From Williamsia herbipolensis (lineage in GTDB: Bacteria > Actinomycetota > Actinomycetes > Mycobacteriales > Mycobacteriaceae), in contig NZ_JXYP01000028.1 in assembly GCF_000964005.1 (NCBI RefSeq), positions 1 through 64,000 on the forward strand: a stretch of 64,000 nt of DNA. The letters run 5' to 3'. A program made the translations under genes and the position numbers. Below are positions 16,601-24,657 of this stretch, one piece after another; within the stretch, counting starts at the first letter, position 1; each line of letters opens with the position of its first letter. Below the pieces are notes generated by a model. That model was not told the DNA's origin and ran no database searches. It saw nothing but the letters and a program-made list of their open reading frames with translations.

Positions 16601-17528
16601 CATCGCTCAGCAGGAGGTCGACGAGGTCGTCGGCGACCTGGAGTCCGGCCACCCGAGCCGGTTCGAGGATGACCTCACGAACCTGCCTCTCCGCGAGGGC
16701 TGGTACCAGGATGTGTGCGTTCTGCAGCGGGCGCGTGAACCGGGGCAGGGAGGCCAGGACGCCGTAGAAGTCGGCGCGCATCGTGGCGACCACCACCAGT
16801 ACCTCGCACTGCGTGCTCAGCTCGACCAGACCCGCCTCGAACCGGCTGCGGCGGGCGACGTCGTCGGAGAGCGTCCACACCTCCTCGGCCTGGTCGACGG
16901 CGAGGAGCACCGGACCGTCGCCCGGCGGCAGCTCCGCAATCGCGGCCTCGAGGGATCCGACGGGGTCGGCGCCAGGGGTCATCAGCAGGTGCCGCCAGCC
17001 CGCGAAACCGCTCTCGGTCTCCATCTGGGCGAGCAGTCCGGCCCGCAGCACCGACGACTTGCCCGCGCCCGACGGACCCATCAGGGTGACGATCGGCATG
17101 CGGTCGGCGCCCGGCATCGTCGCCGTCGGGTGGTCGGCCTGCTCGAGGACGGTGCCGATCACGAGATCGGTGATGTCCTCACGCCCGAAGAACCAGTCGT
17201 GGTCCTCCACGCCGAAGGCGGCGAACCCGAGATACGGGGTGGGGGTGGACGCCGCCCGTCGTCCACCCGGTCGGCGGGCGCGTTCGGCGGCGGCGATCCA
17301 CGGCGCCTGGTCCTCGGGCCCCTCGACACCGCAGACCTCCAGCACCTTGCGCAGGACGGGCTCGCTCGACGCCGTCGGGGCGTGCTGGCCGGAGAACCAC
17401 CCGCCCACCGTGGGGGTCAGGGCCCCCGCCCGCGCCGCGGTCTCACGGATCGAGAGACCGGCCGCCGAGCGGATCTCGGTGAGGGCGCGGGCGAGGTCCT
17501 CACGTGTACGGACATCGTCTGGTCTCAT
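13647..17528 (-). CDS. XRE-nSTAND1-TM-WD40 signalling NTPase
   Basis: 1293 residues. Domains in order: XRE-like helix-turn-helix (about 8-70), nSTAND1 NTPase opening with YLGFAAFGVEDHDWFFGRE (99-117), Walker A GPSGAGKSS (151-159), Walker B LLAVDQAEE (208-216), helical region to about 540, one membrane helix (about 545-572, AAAATVFAVVAMLAAVVAVV), a stalk helix, then WD40 repeats (about 620-1260) with SPDG, SADGRYLLGA and FGPDD type blades. Such proteins are thought to sense a ligand with the propeller and switch by NTP-driven oligomerisation; the N-terminal DNA-binding module suggests a direct or scaffold role at DNA. GGAGGG precedes the ATG. Divergent from a LuxR-type gene. Confidence 0.85.
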   Translation of the reverse strand: MRPDDVRTREDLARALTEIRSAAGLSIRETAARAGALTPTVGGWFSGQHAPTASSEPVLRKVLEVCGVEGPEDQAPWIAAAERARRPGGRRAASTPTPYLGFAAFGVEDHDWFFGREDITDLVIGTVLEQADHPTATMPGADRMPIVTLMGPSGAGKSSVLRAGLLAQMETESGFAGWRHLLMTPGADPVGSLEAAIAELPPGDGPVLLAVDQAEEVWTLSDDVARRSRFEAGLVELSTQCEVLVVVATMRADFYGVLASLPRFTRPLQNAHILVPALAERQVREVILEPARVAGLQVADDLVDLLLSDVRPGAAGIGAGSLPLLSHALLSTWTQSDKRTLTVGDYLATGRISGAVEQTAERVYAELDYAEKGVARRQLLAMAHVDEDSASRRRAPLSELGFPPNVELPETRRDVRERRAAAVLDRFAAARLVTVGDTYAEVTHEALLSAWPRLRQWIYEDRDNLLEHRRLQAVLAVWSNADEAPELLPYGGRLDLFNEFARSPENGARISADEQRFLDLANARSVRLQSVDRRRIRQLRTYAAAATVFAVVAMLAAVVAVVARTDAVDQKETAETLRQDALSTRLAVQSDQQRLIDPALSMQLAMVAYRISPTVEARSALIDNTAAPIPTRLLTAEGPAKVAASPDGSLVAVVGSDDRIRLYRTGSRGIDRQIATFGAGRKDTPLSGVAFGADSRQLFVGGGDTLTLWDLSNPANPRVTTDAPPVSGVIRDVAVNRRGNLLAVAVDGAGVLLFRLSAAIPASSSPAALVSRTRWDPVRMPADAVGDGTTVAFSPDGRHLAAASGKNRFDIYSLDTPSPGIVASVGLPGAKNVAATDTAFSPNGDLAVGINSRDIKTYSMVDPTRPLLQRDFDSFESYVNGVAYSADGRYLLGASSDNTTRVFDLTGGEDTRVLRSGAVVDSAVFVGNTVVAASEDGTLKVWPSGHPSVQASVAETFKLAPDANGTHFVTHFAAEDGSLSQWAVGPGAVISRRGPSVPPPPGQTFGTLSLTGDGTTAAVGSADGELYVVDFADPARPQVVGSTPMGLPGLTETVDVSDRSRLAVAGTVASTSLVVIDIADRSRPRRVSGVDVGSGMVWATLSSDGRRAIVATLTGDAVLVDLTDPAKPGILSKTRLFASYALAARFSPDQRHVVVTSSTKEVKILDIGNPRAPVVTDTITGPGSSLYSGAFSRDGTRVVAAGADGKVWIWDVRKPGQAQVRAQLQAYPGRIYDVVFGPDDRTVLAVGARGVVQSWLVDPDAIVEQVCASGTAPITEAEWSRFLPVDTYRPTCR

Positions 17529-17567
17529 GACCCACCCTCCCCTGACGTGCAGCGTTCCCGCAGGAGA

Positions 17568-17588
17568 CGTATGGACCTTCGTATGGAC
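17568..17588. repeat. Direct repeat in the STAND/LuxR intergenic region
   Basis: CGTATGGAC occurs at 17568-17576 and 17580-17588, a 12-bp period, in the 160-nt gap between the divergent STAND and LuxR-type genes. Same-face spacing suits a tandem-binding regulator; the binder is unknown. Confidence 0.5.
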
Positions 17589-17688
17589 TTGGCGTCAAAC
17601 AAGCGTCCGGCTGGCGCCTCGAACGACCTCGAAGGATCATTTCCCCATCGCACATGTGTGCAGCAGAACAATCGGGAGGATCGTACCC

Positions 17689-18000
17689 ATGTCCGTCGCT
17701 CACGACTTCGACGACCAGGATTCCAGCGCGGAGGCGCACCGGCCCCAGCGCACCCTGCGCGTCGTCACCGATGACCGCCCGGCGCTCTCGCGCCGCGAGA
17801 TCGAGGTGCTCCTCGGCTGGCTGGCCGCGGACTCGAAGGCCGAGGCCGCCGAGCGCCTCTACATCACCGCATCGACGGTCAACACCCACCTGACGCGTAT
17901 CCGCGCGAAGTACACCGCCGCCGGTCGTCCGGCGCGCTCGAAGGCCAACCTGTTCGCCCGAGCGATCCAGGACGGGTACACCACCCTCGATCAGTGGTGA
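17689..18000 (+). CDS. Single-domain LuxR-type HTH regulator
   Basis: 103 residues. An acidic N-terminal tail (1-28) is followed by a GerE/LuxR helix-turn-helix (about 32-95): LSRREIEVLLGWLAADSKAEAA, then ITASTVNTHLTRIRAKY recognition helix. There is no receiver domain, so activity would be set by abundance or a partner. GGGAGGA lies 8 nt before the ATG. It diverges from the XRE-nSTAND1 gene and is closed by a strong hairpin, so it is monocistronic. Confidence 0.85.
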   Translation: MSVAHDFDDQDSSAEAHRPQRTLRVVTDDRPALSRREIEVLLGWLAADSKAEAAERLYITASTVNTHLTRIRAKYTAAGRPARSKANLFARAIQDGYTTLDQW

Positions 18001-18023
18001 CGCTCCGGCGCTGACGCACACGC

Positions 18024-18064
18024 AGACGAGGCCCCCTCCCGATGTCCGGAAGGGGGCCTCGTCT
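18024..18064. terminator. Strong 14-bp hairpin terminator
   Basis: AGACGAGGCCCCCT (18024-18037) is the exact complement of AGGGGGCCTCGTCT (18051-18064) across a 13-nt loop. It lies between the LuxR-type gene and the convergent SDR gene and can serve both strands. Confidence 0.85.
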
Positions 18065-18083
18065 GTCGCGATGGTGCCTGCGG

Positions 18084-18941
18084 TCAGGACTTGCCGGGGG
18101 CGGCGGGGACGCCGTTGACCCGCTTGAGGTACTCGGCACGCTCCACGTCGTCGTAGCTGAGGAACATGCGGTCCATCCCGGTCAGCTTGCTCGAGGAGCG
18201 CTTCATCGCCGGCGGCATCACCGCGTTCGCGTGGACCCATGCCATCGACCGCGGGACGGTGAGGTGGGTCTTGGTGCCCTCGATGCTGTTGACGACCTGT
18301 TCGGCGACCTGCTCGGGTCCCACGGTCTGCACGAAACGGTTCGTGGTGATCCCGGAGATGAGTGCGGTGCGGGTGAACGTCGGGTTGACGGTCTTCACCC
18401 GGACGCCCTGCGGCGACAGCTCGTTGTCGCACGCCTCGGAGAAGACGATGACGCCCGCCTTCGCGGCGTTGTAGATGGTGAGTCCGGGCACGGGCAGCCG
18501 GCCGGCCACCGATCCGATGTTGATGATCTGGCCGCCACCGCGCGCGATCATCCGCTTGGCCGCCTCCTGGGTGCCGATGACGACACCGAGCAGGTCGATG
18601 TCGAAGTTGCGCTTGACGACGTTGAGGTCGTAACTCAGGAGCGGACCGGTCGGCATGATGCCCGCGTTGTTGATGAGGACGTCGATGGGTCCCGCGGCGG
18701 CCTCGGCGGAGTCGAGGAACGCGGCGAACGAGGCCGGGTCGGTGACGTCGAGGGAGAAACCGTCGTGACCGAGATCGGCGGCCGCCTTGCCGACCGCGTC
18801 GGTGTCGATGTCGCCGATGACGACGGTCGCGCCGAGGTCGCGCAGCCAGGTCGCCGTCTCGAACCCGATGCCGCGGGCGGCGCCGGTGATCGCGATGACG
18901 AGGCCGCGTACGTCGGTCGTCTTCTTGTTCCTACGTGCCAT
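18084..18941 (-). CDS. SDR oxidoreductase of the CYP136 operon (Rv3057c type)
   Basis: 285-residue classical SDR with TGAARGIG (NAD(P) loop), NNAGI, the Ser in INIGSVAG, and the YNAAK catalytic Tyr-Lys. A basic N-terminus (MARRNKKTT) and a ~40-residue C-terminal tail after the core. Third gene of the minus-strand block CYP136-TetR-SDR; the same three families are neighbours in M. tuberculosis (Rv3057c-Rv3058c-Rv3059), which supports a shared lipid or steroid-alcohol substrate. There is a 97-nt gap to the TetR gene. Confidence 0.88.
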   Translation of the reverse strand: MARRNKKTTDVRGLVIAITGAARGIGFETATWLRDLGATVVIGDIDTDAVGKAAADLGHDGFSLDVTDPASFAAFLDSAEAAAGPIDVLINNAGIMPTGPLLSYDLNVVKRNFDIDLLGVVIGTQEAAKRMIARGGGQIINIGSVAGRLPVPGLTIYNAAKAGVIVFSEACDNELSPQGVRVKTVNPTFTRTALISGITTNRFVQTVGPEQVAEQVVNSIEGTKTHLTVPRSMAWVHANAVMPPAMKRSSSKLTGMDRMFLSYDDVERAEYLKRVNGVPAAPGKS

Positions 18942-19038
18942 GGGTGACTCCTTGTTCGGCGCGCGACGACGCGTCGCGCGCGGTGGGGTGGGTGAGGGTG
19001 CGGTCGTCCGGTGGGACCGGCGGGTCAGGTTCGGCAGG

Positions 19039-19647
19039 TCACCAGATCATCGGCGCGAGGTGCGTGGCCGCGAAGGCACGGACCCATTCGGGCTCCTGCT
19101 TCATCGGGTCCGACGCCGGGACCTCCAGTTGCGAGATCACCAACCGCACCACGATCTCGACCGCATCGCGCAGGTCGGGATCGGGACGCGTCGCACCGAC
19201 GCTGCGCAACGCGCGGACGGTGCGGTCGGTGACCGCGTCGATGAACATCGACGTCACCGACGATGACGTGATGCCCTTCATGTCGGCGTCCTCGATCACG
19301 AGGCGATGCATCAGCGGATCCTTCTGGATCAGCTGCGCCCCGACCGAGAACGCCTCGGCGATGGCCTCTTTCGGCGACAGCCCGGTGATCGAGAGTTCCA
19401 GCGCGTGCATCCCGTCCTGATAGAGACGCGTCGCGACCGCGAGCAGCAGCGACTCCTTGTTCGGGAACCGTCGGTACAGCGTGCTGCGACTGACGCCCGC
19501 GCGCTTGGCGATCTCGTCGACCGAGGCGCGCCGCACACCGGTCTCGGTGAACTCCGCGGCCGCGGCGGAGAGGATCGCGTCCTCCTGGTCGCCCGGACTG
19601 TCGGTGTTGCGGGTCTTGCGACCGGACGCCGAGACGTCCGAGCTCAC
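19039..19647 (-). CDS. TetR-family regulator of the CYP136 operon
   Basis: 202 residues from a GTG overlapping the cyp136 stop by 4 nt (GTGA). The HTH is at about 22-65, with RRASVDEIAKRAGVSRSTLYRRFPNKESLL. The rest is an alpha-helical ligand domain with an Arg/Asp-rich middle. It lies between CYP136 and the SDR as in M. tuberculosis (Rv3058c). It most probably controls its own operon through the AGATAC inverted repeat upstream of the P450 gene (inference). Confidence 0.88.
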   Translation of the reverse strand: MSSDVSASGRKTRNTDSPGDQEDAILSAAAAEFTETGVRRASVDEIAKRAGVSRSTLYRRFPNKESLLLAVATRLYQDGMHALELSITGLSPKEAIAEAFSVGAQLIQKDPLMHRLVIEDADMKGITSSSVTSMFIDAVTDRTVRALRSVGATRPDPDLRDAVEIVVRLVISQLEVPASDPMKQEPEWVRAFAATHLAPMIW

Positions 19648-20981
19648 CGGCGGCGCAGGGTGACGGGGAGCCGATCCTTCGGGATCGGCAGCGAGCTGTA
19701 GTCCATCGGCATCTCGTAGTCGGCGGGGACCGACCACTCGAAGTCGCGGACCAGCTGATGCATGATCGTCTTGATCTCCATCTGCCCGAAGTAGAGGCCG
19801 ATGCACTTGTGCACGCCACCGCCGAAGGGGCTCCACCCCATGCGGAACTTCTTGTCCTCCGCGCGGTCGGGTCCGAAGCGCTCCGGATCGAAGGTCCACG
19901 GGTCGGTGTAGATGCGCTCGTCGTAGTGGTTGAACAGCGACGGCACCGTCACCATCGACCCCTCGGGCACGAAGTAGCCCTGGATCTCGGTGTCGGCCAC
20001 GGCCATCCGCGGATGTGCGGGCACCGGGGTGCACATGCGCAGCGACTCCTTGAACACCGCGTCGAGCACGGTCAGCGATCCGAGGTCGTCGTAGGTGAGT
20101 TCGGAGTCGAGGGTCATCGACTGCTCATGTGCCTTCGCCTGCCACTCCGGCGATTTCGCCATGCGGTAGCACATCTGGGTCATCGAGATCGTCGAGGTGT
20201 CGTGCGCGGCCATGAGGATGAAGATCATGTGGTTCACGATGTCCTCATCGGAGAACGTCGCGCCCTCTTCGCTTTCCGCGTGACACAGCACCGAGAACAG
20301 GTCGGGGGTCGCGGTGGCCCGCTTGGCGGGGATGTGGGAGTAGAAGAACTCCTCGAGGATCTTGCGCGAGCGGATCCCCTTCCACCACCGCGTGCCGGGG
20401 ACCGGCTTGCGGATCACGGCGACACCGGCCTGCACGGTGTCGAGGAAGGCACCGTTGATGCGGTCGGCCTCGGCCTTGGGCAGTTCGAGTCCGAGGAACA
20501 CCTCGAGCGCGACGTCGAGGGTGAGGGCCTTGAACTCCTTGAACAGCAGGATCTTCCCGGTCGGGAAGTCCTGCATCCGCTTGGCGATCATCGGCTGCAT
20601 GAGATCCATGTACTGCCGGATCGCGACCGGGCTGAAACCCTGCTGCAGGATGAGCCGATGGCTGCGGTGCTCCTCGAAGTCCATCAGCATCACACCGCGG
20701 TTGAAGAACGGGCCGATGAGGTACGACCACGCCGGCGCATTGGCGAAGGAGCGCTTCTTGTTCATCAGCACCTCCTCGGCCGCCTCGGGACCGGACGCGA
20801 CGACCCACTTGCGGCCGAACGCGCTCATGCCGGACACCTCGCCGAACTCGGCGACGCGCTTCTCGTGGAAACCGAAGGGGTCGCGGCGCATTCCGAGCAC
20901 CGTCCCGATACCGCTGCGGGTCGAGAACGGCACCTTCTTCAGTTCGCTTCCGGCCGGGACGTCCGAGTCAACCGTTGTCAT
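19644..20981 (-). CDS. cyp136: Cytochrome P450, CYP136 family
   Basis: 445-residue P450. The I-helix oxygen motif is AAHDTST, the K-helix is FKESLR, and the haem loop FGGGVHKCIG places the haem thiolate at Cys393. The N-terminus is soluble. The context CYP-TetR-SDR and the GGVHKCIGLYFGQMEIK loop point to CYP136, a mycobacterial family close to CYP51-like sterol oxidases whose substrate is unknown. It is first gene of its operon and overlaps the TetR start by 4 nt. Confidence 0.87.
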   Translation of the reverse strand: MTTVDSDVPAGSELKKVPFSTRSGIGTVLGMRRDPFGFHEKRVAEFGEVSGMSAFGRKWVVASGPEAAEEVLMNKKRSFANAPAWSYLIGPFFNRGVMLMDFEEHRSHRLILQQGFSPVAIRQYMDLMQPMIAKRMQDFPTGKILLFKEFKALTLDVALEVFLGLELPKAEADRINGAFLDTVQAGVAVIRKPVPGTRWWKGIRSRKILEEFFYSHIPAKRATATPDLFSVLCHAESEEGATFSDEDIVNHMIFILMAAHDTSTISMTQMCYRMAKSPEWQAKAHEQSMTLDSELTYDDLGSLTVLDAVFKESLRMCTPVPAHPRMAVADTEIQGYFVPEGSMVTVPSLFNHYDERIYTDPWTFDPERFGPDRAEDKKFRMGWSPFGGGVHKCIGLYFGQMEIKTIMHQLVRDFEWSVPADYEMPMDYSSLPIPKDRLPVTLRRR

Positions 20982-21003
20982 CGCTGTGCACCTCCATTGG
21001 AAC

Positions 21004-21023
21004 AGATACCAGCAACTGTATCT
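21004..21023. promoter_or_regulatory. Candidate TetR operator upstream of cyp136
   Basis: AGATAC (21004-21009) and GTATCT (21018-21023) form a perfect inverted repeat with an 8-nt spacer, 22 nt upstream of the cyp136 start. Size and position suit a TetR dimer, probably the regulator encoded by the next gene. Confidence 0.5.
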
Positions 21024-21053
21024 TTGGGCCCGGCGAATGTCTACTGGGTCACA

Positions 21054-22022
21054 TCACGACCGCGCGGCCGGATGGCCGTCGGCGAGCAGAGCGTGCACCC
21101 GGCGGACCCGGTCGATCCACCAGTCGCGACGGTGCTGCGCAGCCAACGGGGCGCGTCCGTCGGGCACGACGGTGGGGGTCGCGAGCACTCCCCCGACCGA
21201 CGGCGGCGTCGCCGCGACGTCGACCTCGAACAGGCTCCCGGTGCCGAGACCGCACGCGGGCGGGGCGGTCGGCAGGGCGGCCGCGGTCGCGATCCCCGCC
21301 GAGATCCCGACGGCGGTGTCGAGCGCACTGGAGATCACGATGTCGAGGTCGATCTGTTCGGCGAGCGCCAGTACACGGCGCATGCCCCCGAGGGGCGCCA
21401 CCTTGAGGACCGCGACATCGGCCGCCCCGGCACGCACCACACGCAGCGGATCCTCGGCACGACGGATGCTCTCGTCGGCCGCTATGCGGGTCGTGACCGC
21501 GGCGCGCACGGCGGCCAGTTCCTCGATCGACGCACACGGTTGCTCGACGTACTCGAGCTCACCCAGCGCACGGATCGCGGTGATCGCCTGCGACACCGAC
21601 CATTTCCCGTTCGCGTCAACCCGGACGGTCGGCACGACCGCGCGCACGGCCTCGATGCGCGCCACCTCGTCGTCGAGGGTGTCACCGGGTTCGGCCACCT
21701 TGACCTTGGCCGTCGTCACGCCGGGGTGACGAGCCAGGATCGCCGCCACCTCGTCGGCCGCGACCGCCGGCACGGTCGCGTTGATCGCCACCTCGTCGCG
21801 CAATGCAGCGGGAGGACCCTGGTGTGCGGCCTCGATGCCGGCGGCGAGCCACCACGCCGCCTCGGCGTCGTCGTATTCGGTGAACGCACCGAACTCCCCC
21901 CAGCCCCGGGGGCCCTCGAACAGCAGGGCCTCGCGCACGGTGATGCCGCGGAACCGTTGCCGCATCGGGAGGGCCACGACGACCGCGGTGTCGAGGATCG
22001 CCTCGACCGGGGGGATGTTCAC
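21054..22022 (-). CDS. menC: o-Succinylbenzoate synthase MenC
   Basis: 322-residue enolase-superfamily enzyme that dehydrates SHCHC to o-succinylbenzoate in menaquinone synthesis. Seen: the KxK catalytic pair in TAKVKVAEPG, metal ligands in VRVDANG, LEYVEQPC and ADES, and the C-terminal lysine in VLKVAPLGG. The N-terminus PPVEAILDTAVVVALPMRQRF matches mycobacterial MenC, so I start at the GTG 22022 (GTG 22031 is possible) and reject a longer reading that crosses the divergent gene. It shares a 12-bp inverted repeat with the DUF2236 gene. Confidence 0.9.
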   Translation of the reverse strand: MNIPPVEAILDTAVVVALPMRQRFRGITVREALLFEGPRGWGEFGAFTEYDDAEAAWWLAAGIEAAHQGPPAALRDEVAINATVPAVAADEVAAILARHPGVTTAKVKVAEPGDTLDDEVARIEAVRAVVPTVRVDANGKWSVSQAITAIRALGELEYVEQPCASIEELAAVRAAVTTRIAADESIRRAEDPLRVVRAGAADVAVLKVAPLGGMRRVLALAEQIDLDIVISSALDTAVGISAGIATAAALPTAPPACGLGTGSLFEVDVAATPPSVGGVLATPTVVPDGRAPLAAQHRRDWWIDRVRRVHALLADGHPAARS

Positions 22023-22038
22023 ACCGCCCACGCTGCCA

Positions 22039-22068
22039 CATGAGACGAATGCTAGGATTCGTCTCATG
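22039..22068. promoter_or_regulatory. Perfect 12-bp inverted repeat, divergent operator over a start codon
   Basis: CATGAGACGAAT (22039-22050) and ATTCGTCTCATG (22057-22068) are exact complements around a 6-nt spacer. The right arm holds the ATG (22066) of the DUF2236 gene. TAGGAT (22053-22058) 7 nt before that ATG is a leaderless-type -10; on the other strand TAGCAT faces menC. One dimer here could block both promoters. Confidence 0.75.
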
Positions 22069-23010
22069 AGCGACGGTGTGGCCTCGGCACGCAGTGACTT
22101 CGACACACGGATCCGCGAGGCGGAACCGGTGCTCGCCGATGGGGGCGCGCAGTCACCCACTGCGACACGCCTCGGTCCGGACACCCTGATCTGGAAGTTC
22201 TACGGCGACATGCGCGGACTGCTGGGTATCCAGCGACTCGCCGGCACCGAGAACTGCATCGAACAGCTCGGACAGGGCGTCGCCGACCACTCGGTGATCT
22301 TCGACGACTTCCTCGGTCGGGCACGACGCACCGGACCGCCGATCATGCGCACGGTCTATGCCGCCGACGCACAGCACTGGGGTGCGACGGTGCGTGATTT
22401 CCACCGCGACATCAAGGGCACCATCAGCGACGGGTCGCGGTATCACGCGCTCAATCCCGAGTTGTTCTACTGGGCGCACGCGACATTCGTCGATCAGGTG
22501 CTCTACGTGACCGACACCTTCATCCGGCGCCTGTCGTACGAGGAGAAGTGCCGGATCTTCGACGAGAGCAAGACCTGGTACGCGCTCTACGGGATCAGCG
22601 CCCGCGACCAACCCCAGAATTACGACGAGTTCTGCGCCTACTGGGATCGCATGTGCAAACGATTCGTCCCGCACAAGACGATCGTGTACGCGACCGGCTA
22701 TCTGCGACAGGGTCTTCCACGACCGCGTCGAGTACCGGCGCCGGTCTGGCGGGTGCTGTCGGTGCCGCTGAACTCCGCACTGCGCACGATCGTCATCGGG
22801 ACACTGCCGCAGCAGATGCGGGCGGTCTGCCGTCTGGACTGGTCACCCCGTCAGGAACGTCGGTTCCAACGATTCGCCGCGTTCATGCGCGCGATCAACC
22901 CCGTCGTGAACCGACTGCCGCAGAAGTGGCTCTACACGCCCTGGGCCCACGAGGCCTGGACCGCGGCCGGTATCGACCCGCGCCCCCTGCACAACCGCGC
23001 CGACCACTGA
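22066..23010 (+). CDS. DUF2236 (MpaB-like oxygenase) family protein
   Basis: 314 residues of the DUF2236 family, related to latex-clearing protein Lcp and mycophenolic acid enzyme MpaB, in which conserved histidines bind haem. Seen: FYGDMRGLLGIQRLAGTEN, RTVYAADAQHWGATVRDFHRDIKG, YWAHATFVDQVLYVTDTF, and YDEFCAYWDRMC. It may act as an oxidase on polyprenoid or lipid substrates, but no substrate can be assigned. No ribosome site: the ATG lies 7 nt after a -10, consistent with a leaderless mRNA. Divergent from menC, a polyprenyl-quinone gene, through a shared operator. Confidence 0.85.
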   Translation: MSDGVASARSDFDTRIREAEPVLADGGAQSPTATRLGPDTLIWKFYGDMRGLLGIQRLAGTENCIEQLGQGVADHSVIFDDFLGRARRTGPPIMRTVYAADAQHWGATVRDFHRDIKGTISDGSRYHALNPELFYWAHATFVDQVLYVTDTFIRRLSYEEKCRIFDESKTWYALYGISARDQPQNYDEFCAYWDRMCKRFVPHKTIVYATGYLRQGLPRPRRVPAPVWRVLSVPLNSALRTIVIGTLPQQMRAVCRLDWSPRQERRFQRFAAFMRAINPVVNRLPQKWLYTPWAHEAWTAAGIDPRPLHNRADH

Positions 23011-23102
23011 CCGACGCGCGCTCGCCGTTCACCCGCACGCCCGGCTCGGTGCGCGTCGGGACATTCGGCGCGCGTTCGCTCATCGGCGCGGTCGGCGCAG
23101 AC

Positions 23103-24626
23103 TCATCCCTGCCGGAAGACCGCGAGCTCGTCGGCCCGCGGATCGGTCACGACGGCGTCGGCACCGAGTGACGCGTCGCCGAAGGTCCGCACCGGGCGCG
23201 TGTCGCCGACACGGTCCCACCCCGGATCGCCGGTGGTGGCGAACCGCACCCAGGTGGCGTGCATGTCGTCGGCGAGGTCCTGCGGCGGAGTGGGGCCGGT
23301 GAGCTGCGCCGATCCGCCGAGGTTGTCGAAGACGAAGGCCAATTCCAGTGCGTGACAGGCGCGCAGATCGCGGACCGGGGTGGGCCACGCGAACTCGTAC
23401 TGCCAGGCCGACTGGTCTCGCGCCGCAATCGCGTCGACGAGATCGGCTGTGCCGGAACGGAACGAGTAGTCGGTGAACATCGCACACATCACGTCACCGG
23501 GCGATTCGTCGGGTCGGTTGCGAGTGTAGGTCGCCACCGCATCGGATCCCACGCCGAGTCGACCGACGATCCCCGGCAGCATCTCAGCGGTCACCACCGC
23601 GGCCAGGCCGCTGGGGACGAGGAAGAAGCGCATCTCCTCCCGTGTCGTGCCCGCGAGCACCTCGACACCGCGGCCGGCCCCCGCGCGGATCGCATCGATG
23701 GGGAGCGCGGGCAGGATGTCGCCGTCGACGGTCGGGAACATGCTCATCACCCCGAGTCCGCGAGCGACGGTGCTCGCGCCCCACCGGTTCGGGTTCGGGT
23801 CGCCGACGAGTGCGAGACCCACCGCGTCCTGCGCCCTCTGCAGGGCGTCGGTGGGCAGGTCGGCGACACCGACGACGGTGGGCGGCAGGCCCAGCGTCTC
23901 GGTGAACTCACTCGCGACGAGCCGCGCGTCGCCCAGATCCGACGCCGACACCGCGTTGCCGCTCTGCACGATCGCGCGACGGAACAACCCCTCGGCGTAC
24001 GGCGACGACAGCAGCGCCGCGATGCTCATCGCGCCCGCCGATTCGCCGAACACGGTGACCTGGTCGGGGTCGCCACCGAAGGCGGCGACGTTGTCGCGCA
24101 CCCATTCCAGGGCCTTGATCTGATCACGCAGTCCGCGGTTGTCGGGCGCCCCGGCGAGGCTCAGGAACCCCAGCGCCCCGAGCCGGTAGTTGATCCCGAC
24201 CACCACGACACCGTCGCGGGCGAACGCGGCGCCGTCGTAGGTGGGCAACCGGTGCGTGCCGCGGGTGAACGCACCGCCGTGGATCCACACCATGACCGGC
24301 AGTCGACCGGTACCCGGTTCGGGTGTCCACACCGACAGGTTGAGCGATGCGTCGCCGTCGACGATCACGCTGGGCAGCAACTCCGAGGTGGGCGCCGGGT
24401 AGGGCCCCTGCGGCGGGGTCGGGCCGTGTTCTGTCGCGGGACGTTCGCCCTCCCAGGGCTCGACCGCGCTCGGCGCCGCGAATCGGGCGGCACCGACCAG
24501 CGGCCCCGCGTACGGGATGCCCAGGAAGGCATGCACCTCGGCGTCGCCGGTGCGGACGCGGCGACCCCGCACCACACCTGCCGTCGTGGACACGCGGACA
24601 CCGGTCATCGTCTCGTCATCGCTCAC
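23103..24626 (-). CDS. Type-B carboxylesterase/lipase family protein
   Basis: 507-residue alpha/beta-hydrolase of the carboxylesterase type-B family. Seen: VMVWIHGGAF oxyanion-hole motif, nucleophile elbow VFGESAGAMS with the catalytic Ser, and the acid in the later FLVPSG region; the His follows in the CHALELAFVF segment. No signal peptide, so probably cytoplasmic. I start at GTG 24626; ATG 24608, six codons later, is an alternative. Divergent from the ABM-domain gene with a 31-nt gap. Confidence 0.88.
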   Translation of the reverse strand: MSDDETMTGVRVSTTAGVVRGRRVRTGDAEVHAFLGIPYAGPLVGAARFAAPSAVEPWEGERPATEHGPTPPQGPYPAPTSELLPSVIVDGDASLNLSVWTPEPGTGRLPVMVWIHGGAFTRGTHRLPTYDGAAFARDGVVVVGINYRLGALGFLSLAGAPDNRGLRDQIKALEWVRDNVAAFGGDPDQVTVFGESAGAMSIAALLSSPYAEGLFRRAIVQSGNAVSASDLGDARLVASEFTETLGLPPTVVGVADLPTDALQRAQDAVGLALVGDPNPNRWGASTVARGLGVMSMFPTVDGDILPALPIDAIRAGAGRGVEVLAGTTREEMRFFLVPSGLAAVVTAEMLPGIVGRLGVGSDAVATYTRNRPDESPGDVMCAMFTDYSFRSGTADLVDAIAARDQSAWQYEFAWPTPVRDLRACHALELAFVFDNLGGSAQLTGPTPPQDLADDMHATWVRFATTGDPGWDRVGDTRPVRTFGDASLGADAVVTDPRADELAVFRQG

Positions 24627-24657
24627 ACGGTCCAGCCTGCCATGCGAGAGTGACCCG

